Assembly: GCA_020746995.1 (NCBI GenBank) | Contig: JAGPXD010000002.1 | Location: 5,642,001 to 5,706,000, forward strand | Direction of reading: 5' to 3' | Length of the DNA: 64,000 nt | From: Plectosphaerella cucumerina | Taxonomy: Eukaryota; Ascomycota; Sordariomycetes; Glomerellales; Plectosphaerellaceae | Shown here: positions 31,342 to 42,247 of the stretch, piece after piece | How positions within the stretch are numbered: the first letter of the stretch is position 1 | Layout: every line of letters begins with the position of its first letter | The notes under the pieces: model-generated | Seen by the model: the letters and a program-made list of their open reading frames with translations, nothing else | Told to the model about the DNA's origin: nothing | The model's database searches: none | Position numbers and translations under genes: made by a program

Positions 31342-34020
31342 GGCGGACAACAGGGAAGAAGTCCGCTCGGGGGAAGGAAGGGAGGAAAGGGGGAAAAGAG
31401 AGTGGCGACCCGGAAACAACGAGCGTGCTTGAGGGTTGAGGAGCGGAAGGGGAAAAGAGCCTCCTCCCATCCGGGTCACATCGGGGGTTATGTAGACGGC
31501 ATGGCCCGGCGCCAAGTCTGGCCGGGTTGGCCAAATAGGAAGCTCCCGTAGCATCGACGGGGGCGAGGAACCAAAGTTCCGTCGCGTGGAGGGCGACCTT
31601 CAGTGGGTTGCATTAACCTTCTCCATTGTCCAGGGATCACCCAATTTTGTTCCTCGGTCGTCAGGGGCCGCTGTCGACTCAGGGCCTGGGGATATTGAGG
31701 GGCCCAGGGGGCCTTCCCGCCGGGACCCCGGAACATTCTCCACGGGACCGGGGTGGGTGAAGAGCCGCTAGGGGTCTTGGGGGCTTAGGGGGGGAAAGGG
31801 CAGAGGCAAGGGGGTTGATGGGCTGGCCGTTGGATGTTGCGGGCCTTCTTGTCATGTTCCATGCACCGCTAGCGAGGAGCTACTGGATGATCTGGAGGCC
31901 TGTCGTGGTCATCCTGCAAGGGGCTCAGCCTGAAAGGGCCCCGGGGCCTCGGAGGCTTCTCGTCAGACTAGAGTAGCAGCAGTCTCGGACGTATCCTCTG
32001 TGTTGGCGTGTACTGTACATATGTTCAACTTGTGGAGGTTGCATCAAGACAGGATTCACAGTGTCATTGATCGTCCACCAATATAAAGTGCTATCAGCAT
32101 GGATTCAGCGGCTGATCGCTCATCGATCGAACGTGACAACCCGTCCGAGTCGTGCTGGTACTGGTGCCTCCAGACAGCTTGTGCGTCTCTCGGCGGCCCC
32201 ATATCGGCGCTCATCCCTCCTCCTTTGGGCGACTCTTCTCGCCTGTTGACCGGGGATCAGCGTGGCTCGGGGGCCACCGAGCTGTCATGGCGCTGACTGA
32301 AGATGGGATAAGCACATGGATCATGAGGTGCTCTTCCTCCCCTGCCCGCCATGCGCTACAGAGTTCACTGATAATCTAGAACACCTCGTTTGTTCGCGAG
32401 GAACTGGTTCAATACTCTCCTCCTTCCAGTCTGGTGTGCCGCCGGAACGTCCACGTGGGCGCGATGCCCATGTGGCAACCCATGTGTGCCAATTTCTGCA
32501 GAACCTGCCGCATGCAGGAGGATGTCAGGGGCAGCGCGCAAGCCAAGGTGCTGCAGACGCATGCTGCGCCGGGGGTTCCGGGCTTTTCGGTCGTCTGCGC
32601 CCATGCATCTCGCGTGCATTTTGCCCCAGCTACCTGCTTGAAGAACATCGGGGGAATCTTACGGCACCGACAGCCGAGTTCTGCAGGTGACAGATGTGCC
32701 ATCCGTGGCAAAGCATCAAGTATCGGTTGGGTTCTTGGAAAGTCGACGGGATATCAAAAAGAAGTTCAACACCACAAGACCGCGCTAGAACATTGACACT
32801 ACAGCTTAAGGTACAGTACATACAAGGCGCACGGCGTGTTAGTTGGTGGCGGCCGCGGGGGAATCATCCGAGGCCTATCTCCCGAGATCCGCCTGGCCTT
32901 CCTCTGGTAAACAACAAAGTTTATTGCTGGACCGGACCGTTCTGGGCCGCCTCCACGCCCTGATGGGCAATTGCAAATCTGCTGGAGCCCTGGGCTTGTC
33001 CGAGTAGCCGAGCTCATGGTGTCCACCGTGGTGGAGCTGCAGGCCTTGGATGACACTGGGTCTGTTCCCTGCAGCGTCCAGGGGCCAGCACAGGGTCAGC
33101 GGCCGCAGGCCATGATCCGCAGGCTTCGTTGGACTTGGCGCGCTGGAGCATCAGGCCACTCAGAGCTCGACCGAATACAGGTAGCTCTGAGAAAACACTT
33201 TGAGAAAGCACGTCGGCAGAAGCCCTGAATTGATCAGTGCGTGTCGAATAGACTGTGGCCCCAGTGCCTAGATACCCCCCGCGTAGTTTGCCACCAGAGG
33301 CGAGGGATACGTCGCGATACGATGACTGCCAGGGGAGCCTTACCACGCTAGCAGTTTGCTGCATGTCACCACGGAGCCCGCGAGGGGCAAGGTGGGCTGA
33401 CCACCGGGGGAACGCAGGGGTTGGGAGATGATTGGCAGCAGTCCACGAGCAAATGTCTCTTCCTTCCGTCCAGACAAACCGAGAGTCGAGGCCGCGCAAG
33501 CGCCGTACGTCCTCCAACAGTAGCCGACGCTTTTGAGCCGAATCCGACAGTCCCGAAGGTACAGTAGGTAGACTATGCCCTGCAATGGGCTGATGTTCTC
33601 AGGGGATCGGGCGCAACCCGCCAGACTCGGAGCAGCCTGGAGAAAGATGTAGTCTGATTTTAACGCGCCCATCTCCCTCCCAGCTCTGCCGAACTAGTGG
33701 TAGCTCAGGCGGGCCGGCCCCTGGACCGAAGCTTCCGTGGAGATGCGCACAACCCACCACCTTAAAGGCTACCGTCACGACACACCACAGTAGGTACAAG
33801 TAGCTTCGGTGTTCCAGCTACCGCCAGGCAATTCACTCTCCTAAGATCTTGATGAACAACTTGATTACTATTTTCTGGATGGTGCCTAGACAGCATGTGC
33901 ATTTTGCGCACCATTGCGGGCAGGCTTGGGTTAGGGTTACTATCCGCTCGCCAAGTGCAGTCGGAGAAAAAAAAAACAGTTCAATCCATTTGTGCAGTGT
34001 AATATGTTCCCATGGGGCCC
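31342..34020. other. Gene-poor stretch
   Basis: 2.7 kb with no open frame that resembles a known protein. A clear G-run array lies at 31771-31800. A TTAGGG-like doublet at about 33928-33938 is too short to be telomeric. Promoter elements of the flavin oxidase should lie at the left end. Confidence 0.45.
31771..31800 (+). other. Potential G-quadruplex
   Basis: Four G-runs (4, 5, 7 and 3 G) are separated by loops of 5, 4 and 3 bases on the plus strand, which satisfies the usual G4 pattern. It lies about 430 bases upstream of the minus-strand flavin-oxidase start. Confidence 0.55.
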
Positions 34021-34751
34021 CTACTGAGCCATCAAGGCAACACCGAGACCTCCGAGGATGGCAACAGCGCCAATATCGGCACGGACAGCGCCGGCAGTGA
34101 CGACAGGCGGCTGGCCCGTGGTGGTGCTGTTCGAGGGAGGGCTGACAGTGACAGGAGGGGGGGCGGGGTAGGTCGGGGCAGGAGGCTCTGAAGGAGCCGC
34201 CTGGGTCGAGATGCTGCTCGGGGGCTCGACCGGAGCTTCCGCGGACGTCTCGGCCTCGGCGGATGTCTGCGGCGGCTCCGGGGTGGAGGCGGGGGGCTCG
34301 GGAGCGGACGAAGGCGAGCTAGGGGGAGGGCTCGGGGTTGCAACCGGAGGCGGGATGACGCTCAGGGACAGAGTAGCACCGCACTCGGCGAGCGAGGCGC
34401 CGTTCGGGCAGCAGCCAGCGTTGGTGCAGTAGAAGCCGGCACGGCAGTATTCTAAGGGGGCATGGGTCAGTGAAGCTCATGAAGAGCTGGAGGGAGAGAA
34501 GACGCACGTCCGTTGGAGCAGCACGACTCGCCGGCGCTGGGGTTGTAGCAGTTGCGATCCGTCACGCAGGGCACGTTGCCCGGTCCGCAGGAGCGCTCGC
34601 AGGTGAAGGGCGGGGGGACGGGAACGCAGATGTCCGCCTGGCGCTCGAGGAGGTGGCTGTTGGCAATAGCGCCCTCGGCACGAAGGCCCGAGAAGGGCGC
34701 CGATGAGGCCGAGACGGCCGCGGCAAGAGCGAGAAGGGGGGTGAAATGCAT
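34021..34751 (-). CDS. Cys-rich, Ser/Pro-rich GPI-type surface protein
   Basis: Two exons, 34751-34508 and 34451-34021, product 224 residues. A signal peptide (about 1-18) leads into a short region with a dibasic-like site (LLERQ). A domain of about 80 residues carries 14 cysteines in small clusters (CERSCGPGNVPC, CYNPSAGESCC, CRAGFYCTNAGCCPNG, ECG). From about residue 110 the chain is Pro/Ser/Thr/Glu-rich without cysteine, suitable for O-glycans. The end (ADIGAVAILGGLGVALMAQ) is hydrophobic after a small-residue stretch, consistent with a GPI signal. I read it as a wall-linked or membrane-linked surface protein. The Cys pattern matches no domain that I can name. Confidence 0.8.
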
Positions 34752-35684
34752 GATAGCGAGTGTAGATGGTCAAACACAACGAGTGAAGATAGCGACGGAC
34801 AGGCACAAACAGAGATCAGAGCCGCAGGCCAACAAGTTGAACAGAGAGATGAGACATATGGTTCAACCACGGCTTCTACCGCTGCCTCCTTTATACCACC
34901 TTGATCCAGCCAGCATGAAAAAGGGGCAGGGCTGCGGCTGAACGTCAGAGCCCAAAAGTAAGCATGCAGGCGATCCTGCCGCTCTGCCAGGACTCAAATT
35001 TCCGGTCGCGTCGATCACCTCAAGGCTGAAGAGGCGGTGCACGCGCCGTGTGTCGTGCCTGAAGCTCCTAGTGGCCGTTAGCATCGTGTCCGGGCCGCGA
35101 GCTGCTGCAAGCCACCAGGCACATGAAGCAGCCGGCCGACTCTCCGGCCCCCTCGTGCGGGACAACTCGAGCCCGGGCTTACACAAAGTCGGTGCCGCGC
35201 GATTGGGTGTTCGTCCCGATGATCGCGTCTAGACAGTCCTTGCTCATCTCCCGGGTGGGAGGACGGAAAGACGGAGAGGATGAGGCCGTTGGGAGGATTG
35301 GCTTGGAAGTTGGCAGTAGCTGTTTGAGCAGAACAAAGGGCTATTTTGGGTCCGGTTTGGGTATTGGAGCATCCTTCAGCACGAGGGAAAGACATGCACA
35401 TCAGGCTGGGTGAGTAGGTAGCCAAGGCATACGTCCGTGTTTCTTTTTCTCGTCGTAACATCAAGCAGCTAATGCACATTCTGCGTCATTCAATTTAATG
35501 GTACATATCCTCTGATGATCAAATTTCTGCGTCGATCGATCTACCGCTTAGAACACCTCACATTGTTGATGCATCCTGGTGCGCGAACTATTCTTGCCAT
35601 TGCTAGGACTACAGCCTACCTAATTGGTAACAAACCCAGCTTGTGTAAGTATCCAATTCTTTTTGCGAAGTGTCCTTGGTCCCC
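34752..35684. other. Intergenic, surface-protein promoter
   Basis: 933 bases between the Cys-rich protein start and the phosphoesterase stop. No coding signal was recognised. Confidence 0.4.
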
Positions 35685-36791
35685 CTATTCCTTCCGAGCC
35701 CGGGGCAGGTCAATGTCAATGACCCAAGGCAGCTGAAAAGTTCCCTTGATAGACGCGTTGACAAAGAGTGTCTGTTCCCCCACGTCTAGAGGAGTTTCAT
35801 CCTCCTTGCTCACGCTGGTCAAAACTGCCCCTGCCTGTTTGTGTGCCTGAATTCTGGCAATTTCATTTGCCAGCAAGTCCTCGCGTGAGAGCTGATTTGA
35901 CGACGACGTGTTTTTCGATGACGACTTTGTCGGATCCACCTTGGTTGCGAATCTAGAAACTGGCCGGCATGCCAGGGACTCGATGATTCTCGATTCTCCA
36001 TTGTCGATATGGGTGAGATGCGAAGGTAGAAAGTCACCATGACTCTTGACCGATCGCCATGCCACGACCCTCGCTCCCCAGCTCTCGTGTATGTGTCCGA
36101 AGCAGTGCAGCCGCGGTCTTGCTTCGGCGACGGCAGCAAAGAGGGCGTCGCTCCCGATGCGTTTCTTGCTGTGATTGAGATCGAAAACTCCAAGAGGAGG
36201 GCCATGTGTCATGACGATATCTGTGCCCTTTGGAATGGGCCACGGGTGGCCGTCGGAGTAGAGAGGGCCAGATGGGGTCTTGGAGGACACACCGGTTGAT
36301 ACAACGTATTGAAAGCCCATCGAGGCTGTTTTGGAGGGTGTGAATGAGCTTGCGAAGACGGTCAGTCGAGCCCCGTTAGCCAGGTCGAATGTGTGTGTCC
36401 CCTCGTCGAGCAGGATGATGCCAGATGCCGCGGCATCCTTAAATAGAGCTGCTGCCTGCCCTGTGGCGCCGTACTCGCGCTCGACTTCCTCCTTCGTGAT
36501 GAATTCAGTAGAGAATCGTCGGGCTTCGGCGATAAGACGCTCGAACGCGGGTGTATAGAGGGTGAAGTCGTGGTTCCCGCCGATGACAAGCTTGAGTGGT
36601 GCATTGATTCTATTGAGAAGCCGGATCAAAGTCTCGTACTCGATGAGCTTGGATTCGTCGGTGAGATCGCCGCAGTGGATAGCCACATCCACCGCGGGGC
36701 CAGAGCTCAGTGCTGGGAGGTCAAGTCCGTGGGTATCTGAGATGATCAGGATGCGAGTCTTGATCTCGCTGGGTTCTCCGGGTTGATCCAT
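35685..36791 (-). CDS. Calcineurin-like metallophosphoesterase
   Basis: Single exon, 368 residues. The dinuclear metal motifs are in order: SDTHG (Asp19, His21), CGDLTD (Asp42), GGNHD (Asn73, His74), MTHGPPLG and GHIHESWG. Spacing and the ESWG ending after the last His pair match the MPPED1/2-like group of fungal phosphoesterases. There is no signal peptide or membrane segment. The last ~100 residues are a Ser- and Lys-rich extension (TKSSSKNTSSSNQ) followed by a weakly conserved tail. The natural substrate of this group is not established. Confidence 0.9.
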   Translation of the reverse strand: MDQPGEPSEIKTRILIISDTHGLDLPALSSGPAVDVAIHCGDLTDESKLIEYETLIRLLNRINAPLKLVIGGNHDFTLYTPAFERLIAEARRFSTEFITKEEVEREYGATGQAAALFKDAAASGIILLDEGTHTFDLANGARLTVFASSFTPSKTASMGFQYVVSTGVSSKTPSGPLYSDGHPWPIPKGTDIVMTHGPPLGVFDLNHSKKRIGSDALFAAVAEARPRLHCFGHIHESWGARVVAWRSVKSHGDFLPSHLTHIDNGESRIIESLACRPVSRFATKVDPTKSSSKNTSSSNQLSREDLLANEIARIQAHKQAGAVLTSVSKEDETPLDVGEQTLFVNASIKGTFQLPWVIDIDLPRARKE

Positions 36792-37485
36792 CTTGCTGTG
36801 TTGAGGCTGGGGATATTGTTTTTTGGTTGCTGTGAAATGTAGATTGATTTATGGGAGATGCCAGAAGAGATTGTCTCTATTTATCAGTGTCCGAACACAT
36901 ATTTTTGAGGCCAGAAAGCCGGGCGCCACGGCTTGAGTTCTCAACCACGACGCAGTCATGCTCCAAGCCACAAACGCGTCGCAATCATGCACAGTCATCT
37001 TTCACTTGAACTGGGATTGAAACCAATCTGATGGAAAGGAAGATTTGAATTTGCGGCTTGTATTGCACCAAGAATGGCCGTCCCCAGCTGCTGTTGGCAA
37101 ACGTAAGGTGCCTAGCTTCTTGACTGACGTCGGTGAAGCTCGGTGAACGCTGTTGGGTGATGAGGTAATCACCTTGTCTAATGGGGCGGTGCACTTCAAC
37201 AAACTGGAGTTCTCAACTTCCATTACAATTCTCCCCAAAAACTCCGAAAATCCTCTTCCCGTCCATCGCGTCAATCGCCAGGCCTCGTGGCGCGCCCTGC
37301 CGATTCTAATATACACGAAGTTGGCCGATACTAGACCGGGGATTGGGAATCCTTCATCCACCGGAAAATGCCCGACGGCATTCGCAACTCGGTGGCTGAA
37401 TGGCACCATGAAGGCCCGCCCGGCTACTGCAACGACGCGGTTATTCCCATGGCCAACGACGACGTCCGGCCGGCCCAGCATGCAC
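36792..37485. other. Intergenic gap
   Basis: 694 bases between the phosphoesterase start and the TauD stop. No convincing gene was seen. Confidence 0.4.
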
Positions 37486-38835
37486 TCAGCTCTCCGCAGG
37501 AACCGGCACCGGTCTCCGAGGGATGCCGCTGAGGATCGCCTTGCCCTCGGCAAAGTCGTCGATTCTGCCGTCCTGGTCCCACAGCGCCGCCAGGACCTGC
37601 CTCTCGCCCTTCCACGCGCGTCGCGAGTGCATCACGGCATAGTTCTGGACAAGTCAGCGAGGGACATGCGGCAATATTCACGGGGATACCTACGTCAAGA
37701 AGCACAAGGTCGCCCTTCTCCCAGCTGATCAGCACCTCGGACGACTCGGCCAGTTTGAGCGCGAGGTCGAGGTACTCCTTCTCGATCTGCTCACCATCGC
37801 CATACTGCGGCGGGGGGTGATAGGAGCCATCATCACCTCGGAAGGGCGCTTCGGTCGCACCGTGATGAGTACTACGACCCCAGGCGCTCGTCACGTTGCC
37901 GAACCACGATGTCAGACCCGTCTCCTTGTGAATCCGGATGACTGCGCAGGTTAGCAACGACCAGAAATGCGACACGAGAGGGACCTACGCGGAGTCGTAT
38001 GTGTCACAGTCAGACTGCCGTCTTCGTGCCACTCAAAGTTGTTGCTGTGCCGCCTGACTTCGTCTTCAATCTTGGCTCTGGCCGTGGCCTCGTCATCCGT
38101 CGGCAATACCTCGCGCCCATAGGCACCGTACACACTGGTGCCTGTTGTCGAGACAACATTTTCTTTGCCGTATCGATACACGTAACGGATACCCTTGTGG
38201 AGTGCCTTTTCGTAGAAGGCCGGAGCCTGGCGCTTGATCTCGTTTGCCAGCTGGATGCTCGAGTTGATCGGCGTTTCGCCTCCTACGAAAAGTCAGCGCA
38301 GATTCATGGACCTCCGCTGTGGAGAGGACTCACCCTCCTGTGCTGGCACGAGGGCCGAAAAGGTCAGCCACGCTGGGTTGATGGTCGACCAGCCGTACTC
38401 GTTGTGCGGCCAGATGGGCAGCTCAGGGGGCCTACCACGGGTCAGTTCACCGGCACTCTCATCGGGACCAAAGAGTGCCACTCACCCCTCGTTCGCTGTC
38501 TTGATATTCTTAGCAAGTACGGTCCTCATCGGCGGCCTTCCAACCTCCTCATGCGCATCGAAGCCGAAGGCATGCGCCAGCTCGCTGTAGTCCTGCGGCG
38601 TTTCGATGGGCAGTCCCCGGATGAGCAGGGCGCCGCCATGCCTCTGGACCTGCTCGAAGATCTTGCCCGAGGCTGCGAGCTCCTTCAGGGCAGTGAAATA
38701 GTCCTGCACAGTGGCCGGCTCCGATGATTCGGCGCGAAGAGCCAGCGGGAAGGGAGCGTCCCATGGGAAGCCAAGGGCCGCCGTGCTTTGCTGACCAGCA
38801 AAGGTAAAGTCGTTGAAAGTGATATTGGGGGTCAT
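37486..38835 (-). CDS. TauD/TfdA-family 2-oxoglutarate dioxygenase
   Basis: Five exons: 38835-38486, 38431-38334, 38282-37989, 37941-37694 and 37644-37486, product 382 residues. The iron triad is visible: His126 and Glu128 in WPHNEYG, and the distal His336 in NYAVMHSRRAW; the Arg after it should bind 2-oxoglutarate. Glu replaces the commoner Asp, which several family members tolerate. Other blocks are GGALLIRGLPIET and GIRYVYRYGKEN. These enzymes hydroxylate taurine, sulfonates, aryloxyacids or carnitine-like compounds; the substrate is unknown here. It is divergent from an UNC93-like transporter, with 627 bases between starts. Confidence 0.9.
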
Positions 38836-39462
38836 CTTGCTCACCGTGGGGGTCTCAAGCGATATTGGGTGCTGTTCCTTGGGACCATCTGCCCGGCCAG
38901 CTGCCTCTATTAAGTGATTCCGGTCGCTTCGTCGGGCTCGCAGCGGCGCACTCGAATCGGAGATGACGGCAGAGCGCCACCCGGGATACACAAGAATCAA
39001 CGGCTGACCCCTTCCTGCGCCCTCACTGTTACGCTGCTATCTACAGGCCTCGAGTTGGCCGGCGCACCCACATGGGGTGAGGTCGTGATGTGGATACGGG
39101 ATGGCGTGCGAGCCGCATATTCGGCGTCGACACCCTGAAATCGGACGACGGCGCGTCGGAGCCCACGCCGACATCACCTCCGAACGGAGAACTTTGGCGT
39201 TTATGCCTCGAGACGGGGCCCGAGCACTGGGCCTCAAATCGGTAGTGTCTGTCAAGGGCCTTGCTCGGACTGATACCGGGGATGGTGGCGTCCCGGGATC
39301 GGGGAACTTTTCATTGCGTGATTGAAGATACTGAACGCTGCAGGCGTACAAATAGATCAGCGAAGGATCCACGGGGGGACTACTCTCGCAGAGGACAGGC
39401 ACGCTCAGCTCCAATCTCCGAGTCGTACTGCTTCCGCCAGCATCTAACGACCAGACAACATC
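38836..39462. promoter_or_regulatory. Divergent promoter of TauD enzyme and UNC93-like transporter
   Basis: 627 bases between outward-pointing starts. Co-regulation of an uptake or efflux protein with a catabolic oxygenase is plausible. No specific binding site could be assigned. Confidence 0.4.
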
Positions 39463-41031
39463 ATGGCCGAGCCCAGCAAGGAGATTCCCCCGTCCGAGAC
39501 GGCGGCTGCATCGGCCTCTGATGACGCGCAGAGCGAAGACGGGTGGCAGCCCGGGGAAAAGTACAACTGGTTCCGCGGCGTCTTCTTTCAGGCCACCATC
39601 GTCGGCATCGCTGCCTTTGCTGCCCCCGGACTATGGAACGCCATGAACTCGGTGGGTGCCGGCGGCCAGCAGACGCCCTACCTCGTCATGTAAGTCCAAG
39701 CCTTTCCCCAGGTAGACCGCATGCTGACCGCAACAGGGCCGGCAACGCGCTCCTCTTCTCCCTCATGACCATCACCTGCCTCATCGGCTCCATCGTCGCC
39801 AATCGCTTCGGTCTTAAGTACACCCTCATCTTCGGCACCACGGGCTTCGTGCTGTACTCAGCCGCCCTGTACACCAACAACCGCTACGGCACCGAGTGGT
39901 TCATCTACGTCGGCTCGGCAGCCTGCGGCATCACCGCTGGCCTGTTCTGGTCCGCCGAGGGAGCCATCATGTTGTCGTACCCAGAGGCAGACAAGCGCGG
40001 CAAGTATCTGGCCTACTGGCTGTGCTATCGTAACAGCGGCAGCATCCTCGGCGGTGCCATCAACTTGGCCTTCAACGCCAAGGGTAGCAGGACCGGCAAA
40101 CTGGACTGGCGGACGTACATTGTCTTTGTCGTGCTTCGTAGGTTCCCTCTTCTTCATACTTGCCTCGTGCCGTTACTAACAGTAGGGCAGAGTGCCTCGG
40201 CCCCGCGCTTGCTTTCCTCCTGTCGCCCCCTGAAAAGGTTCGTCGCCGCAACGGCACCCGCGTCGCCAAAATCGAACGTATCTCGGACCTCGAGGAACTC
40301 AAGGCCCTCGGTCGCCTGATGATCCGCAAAGAGCTTCTCCTGCTGTAAGCACCTCATCCGCATGTCGCCCTCATCTACTGACTAACACCGTCAGCACCCC
40401 CCTGTTCATCTACATCAACTGGTGCCTCCCGTACATCGGCTCTTACATGTCCCTCTACTTCACCGTGCGCTCACGCGCTCTGGCCTCGCTCGTCTCGGCG
40501 CTAGCCCAGATCGTCGGCACGCTCTTCATGGGCACCTTCCTCGACTGGCCGCGCTTCTCGGTTCGCACTCGGGCGACGAGCGCTTACATCTTTGTCATGG
40601 CCCTTATTGGCGGGTGCTGGGCCTGGGGCACCGTCGTTCAGCGCGAGTACTCGGCTCGCTCGCCGGGGCTCGACTGGTCCGATGATGGCTTCGGTCGGGG
40701 TTGGGCGCTGTACATTCTCTGGCAGACTTGCTGGGCGTTGACTTACAATTTCGGATATTGGATGATTGGCAGCCTGGCGCGCGAGGCGGCCGATGTACCG
40801 CGGCTGACGAGCTACGTCCGCGCGCTCGAAAGTGCCGGCCAGACCATCTCGTCAGGTATCAGCTCGACCAAGACGCCGCTCATCACGGCTCTGGGTATCA
40901 ACTTTGGACTCTGGGGCGTGGCTATCGTGCCGGCTTACCTCGTCGTCAGCAAGATTGGCGTTGACTATGTTGGCTTCAAGAAGAGCGAGACTACGGCGAG
41001 GGTCGAGGAAGCGGTAGACACGAAGGCTTAG
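39463..41031 (+). CDS. UNC93-like major facilitator transporter
   Basis: Four exons: 39463-39689, 39737-40137, 40191-40344 and 40395-41031, product 472 residues. Introns are 47-53 bases. After a polar N-terminus, YNWFRGVFFQATIVGIAAFAAPGLWNAMNSVG opens the first helix block, and about eleven or twelve hydrophobic segments can be followed (for example LLFSLMTITCLIGSIVANRFG, ALYILWQTCWALTYNFGYW). MFS-like charged loops (ADKRGKYLAYW) lie between. UNC93/DUF895 proteins of fungi are membrane transporters of unknown cargo. The TauD gene on the other side of the promoter suggests they share a substrate. Confidence 0.88.
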
Positions 41032-41223
41032 ATGGACTTCAAGTGGTGCCCAACGCATCGTGTTGCAACCTAGACTCCAGCATCACATTCAATCATACCT
41101 CCTGGAATTCCAAACGCATTCTTACTGCTATGCTACATGAAAGAAGATGGGTATCCTTCCTCCGCGCCAGCACGGAGGCTCATAATATGATACAAACTCA
41201 TCAAGTCATGTCCTTTTCCCTCC

Positions 41224-41907
41224 TCACATCGCCAGCCACACCGACAGCGCAACAGCCGCCGTCACAACAACACCGCACCGCGCGCCCACAATACCCGCCC
41301 CATCTTCAGGCCCCGTGTAGTTCCCCACGGCAACCTCATCATCATACTGGTCCTCGACATTCCCAGCCGGCCAATAATGACAAATGAGGTACCAGCCCTC
41401 ATACTCTCTTCCATCAACCATACAGAACTTGCGCGCGCAGCCAACATCCGTCGTCGCCTTCCACACCATCTGCGTGAAATGTCCCGTGGCTGTGGAGAAC
41501 CCCTGCTTTTCAAAGTCGTACTCATCGCGCTCGTCGCCCCACGCCTCGATGGCCTGCGTCACGTTCTGGTAGCCGATGGCCAGATTCTCGCCTGAGCGCG
41601 AGTGTTCAAAAGGCGGACACTCGTCGTCGTCGGACCCCTCGCTGTCGAGGTATTCTTCTGACGAGGAGGCGAGGGACTCGTTCCACGACAGCGGGGAGGC
41701 GTCGTGGTCGGCTCGGTAGACGTTGTGTGTGTCGAGAGCGACGCTTGTGAAGGAATCATCTTCTTTCCATTGAGGCTCTTCCGACGGCAGCTCTGGCGCG
41801 ACGGTGACGACTCTTGTTTGGGCGTGGGCGGTGGTGGAGAGAAGTAGGAAGAGGAGGGGGAGAAGCCGCCGGGGGCTGGCGACAGGGGTCATCGTAGGGG
41901 ATAACAT
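41224..41907 (-). CDS. Secreted CAP/PR-1-like protein with GPI-type end
   Basis: Single exon, 227 residues. A signal peptide ends near residue 29 (STTAHAQT). The CAP domain has HNVYRADHDASPLSWN, SGENLAIGYQN, GHFTQMVWKATTDVGCA and YLICHYWPAGNVE; the conserved His, Glu and Cys residues of the fold are present. The C-terminus (GIVGARCGVVVTAAVALSVWLAM) is a hydrophobic tail after small residues, fitting a GPI anchor. Fungal CAP proteins (yeast Pry) bind sterols and fatty acids; that role is family knowledge only. The gene is convergent with the UNC93-like gene, 192 bases apart. Confidence 0.9.
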   Translation of the reverse strand: MLSPTMTPVASPRRLLPLLFLLLSTTAHAQTRVVTVAPELPSEEPQWKEDDSFTSVALDTHNVYRADHDASPLSWNESLASSSEEYLDSEGSDDDECPPFEHSRSGENLAIGYQNVTQAIEAWGDERDEYDFEKQGFSTATGHFTQMVWKATTDVGCARKFCMVDGREYEGWYLICHYWPAGNVEDQYDDEVAVGNYTGPEDGAGIVGARCGVVVTAAVALSVWLAM

Positions 41908-42247
41908 TGTGAGAGCTGGGTGTTCGCTACAGATGAACAGAGTACGTTGTTTCGTTATTCTGATGAACGATAAACAAAGATCATCTCGAAACATATGCGG
42001 GCTGGGCCGTCCTGCATTTTATCTGGCCGAACCTGGCCTCCATCATGGGCCGCCAAACTTGAACCTTGGACAACAGCCATCCAGAACCTGAATCCGGGGT
42101 CGCCTGACCCCTGTCGCGACCCTGACCTGCAAGCCCGCCGATGACGCAGATGAGCCGACGCCCGGAGAGCCAGTCCAATAACCATGACGCCCATCGTGGC
42201 AGCGCCCCAGCCACTGGCATGCTACCCTACGTCAACGGCTCTCCCTC
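41908..42247. other. Intergenic gap
   Basis: 340 bases between the CAP gene start and the PEP-mutase-like stop. Nothing further was seen. Confidence 0.35.

Noticed and set aside
31900..33850. Several open frames of 80-170 codons between the flavin oxidase and the Cys-rich protein
   Set aside because: They overlap on both strands, lack motifs and show no splice-linked partners.
33925..33940. GGGTTAGGGTTA telomere-like sequence
   Set aside because: Only about two units, flanked by ordinary sequence; expected by chance in 64 kb.
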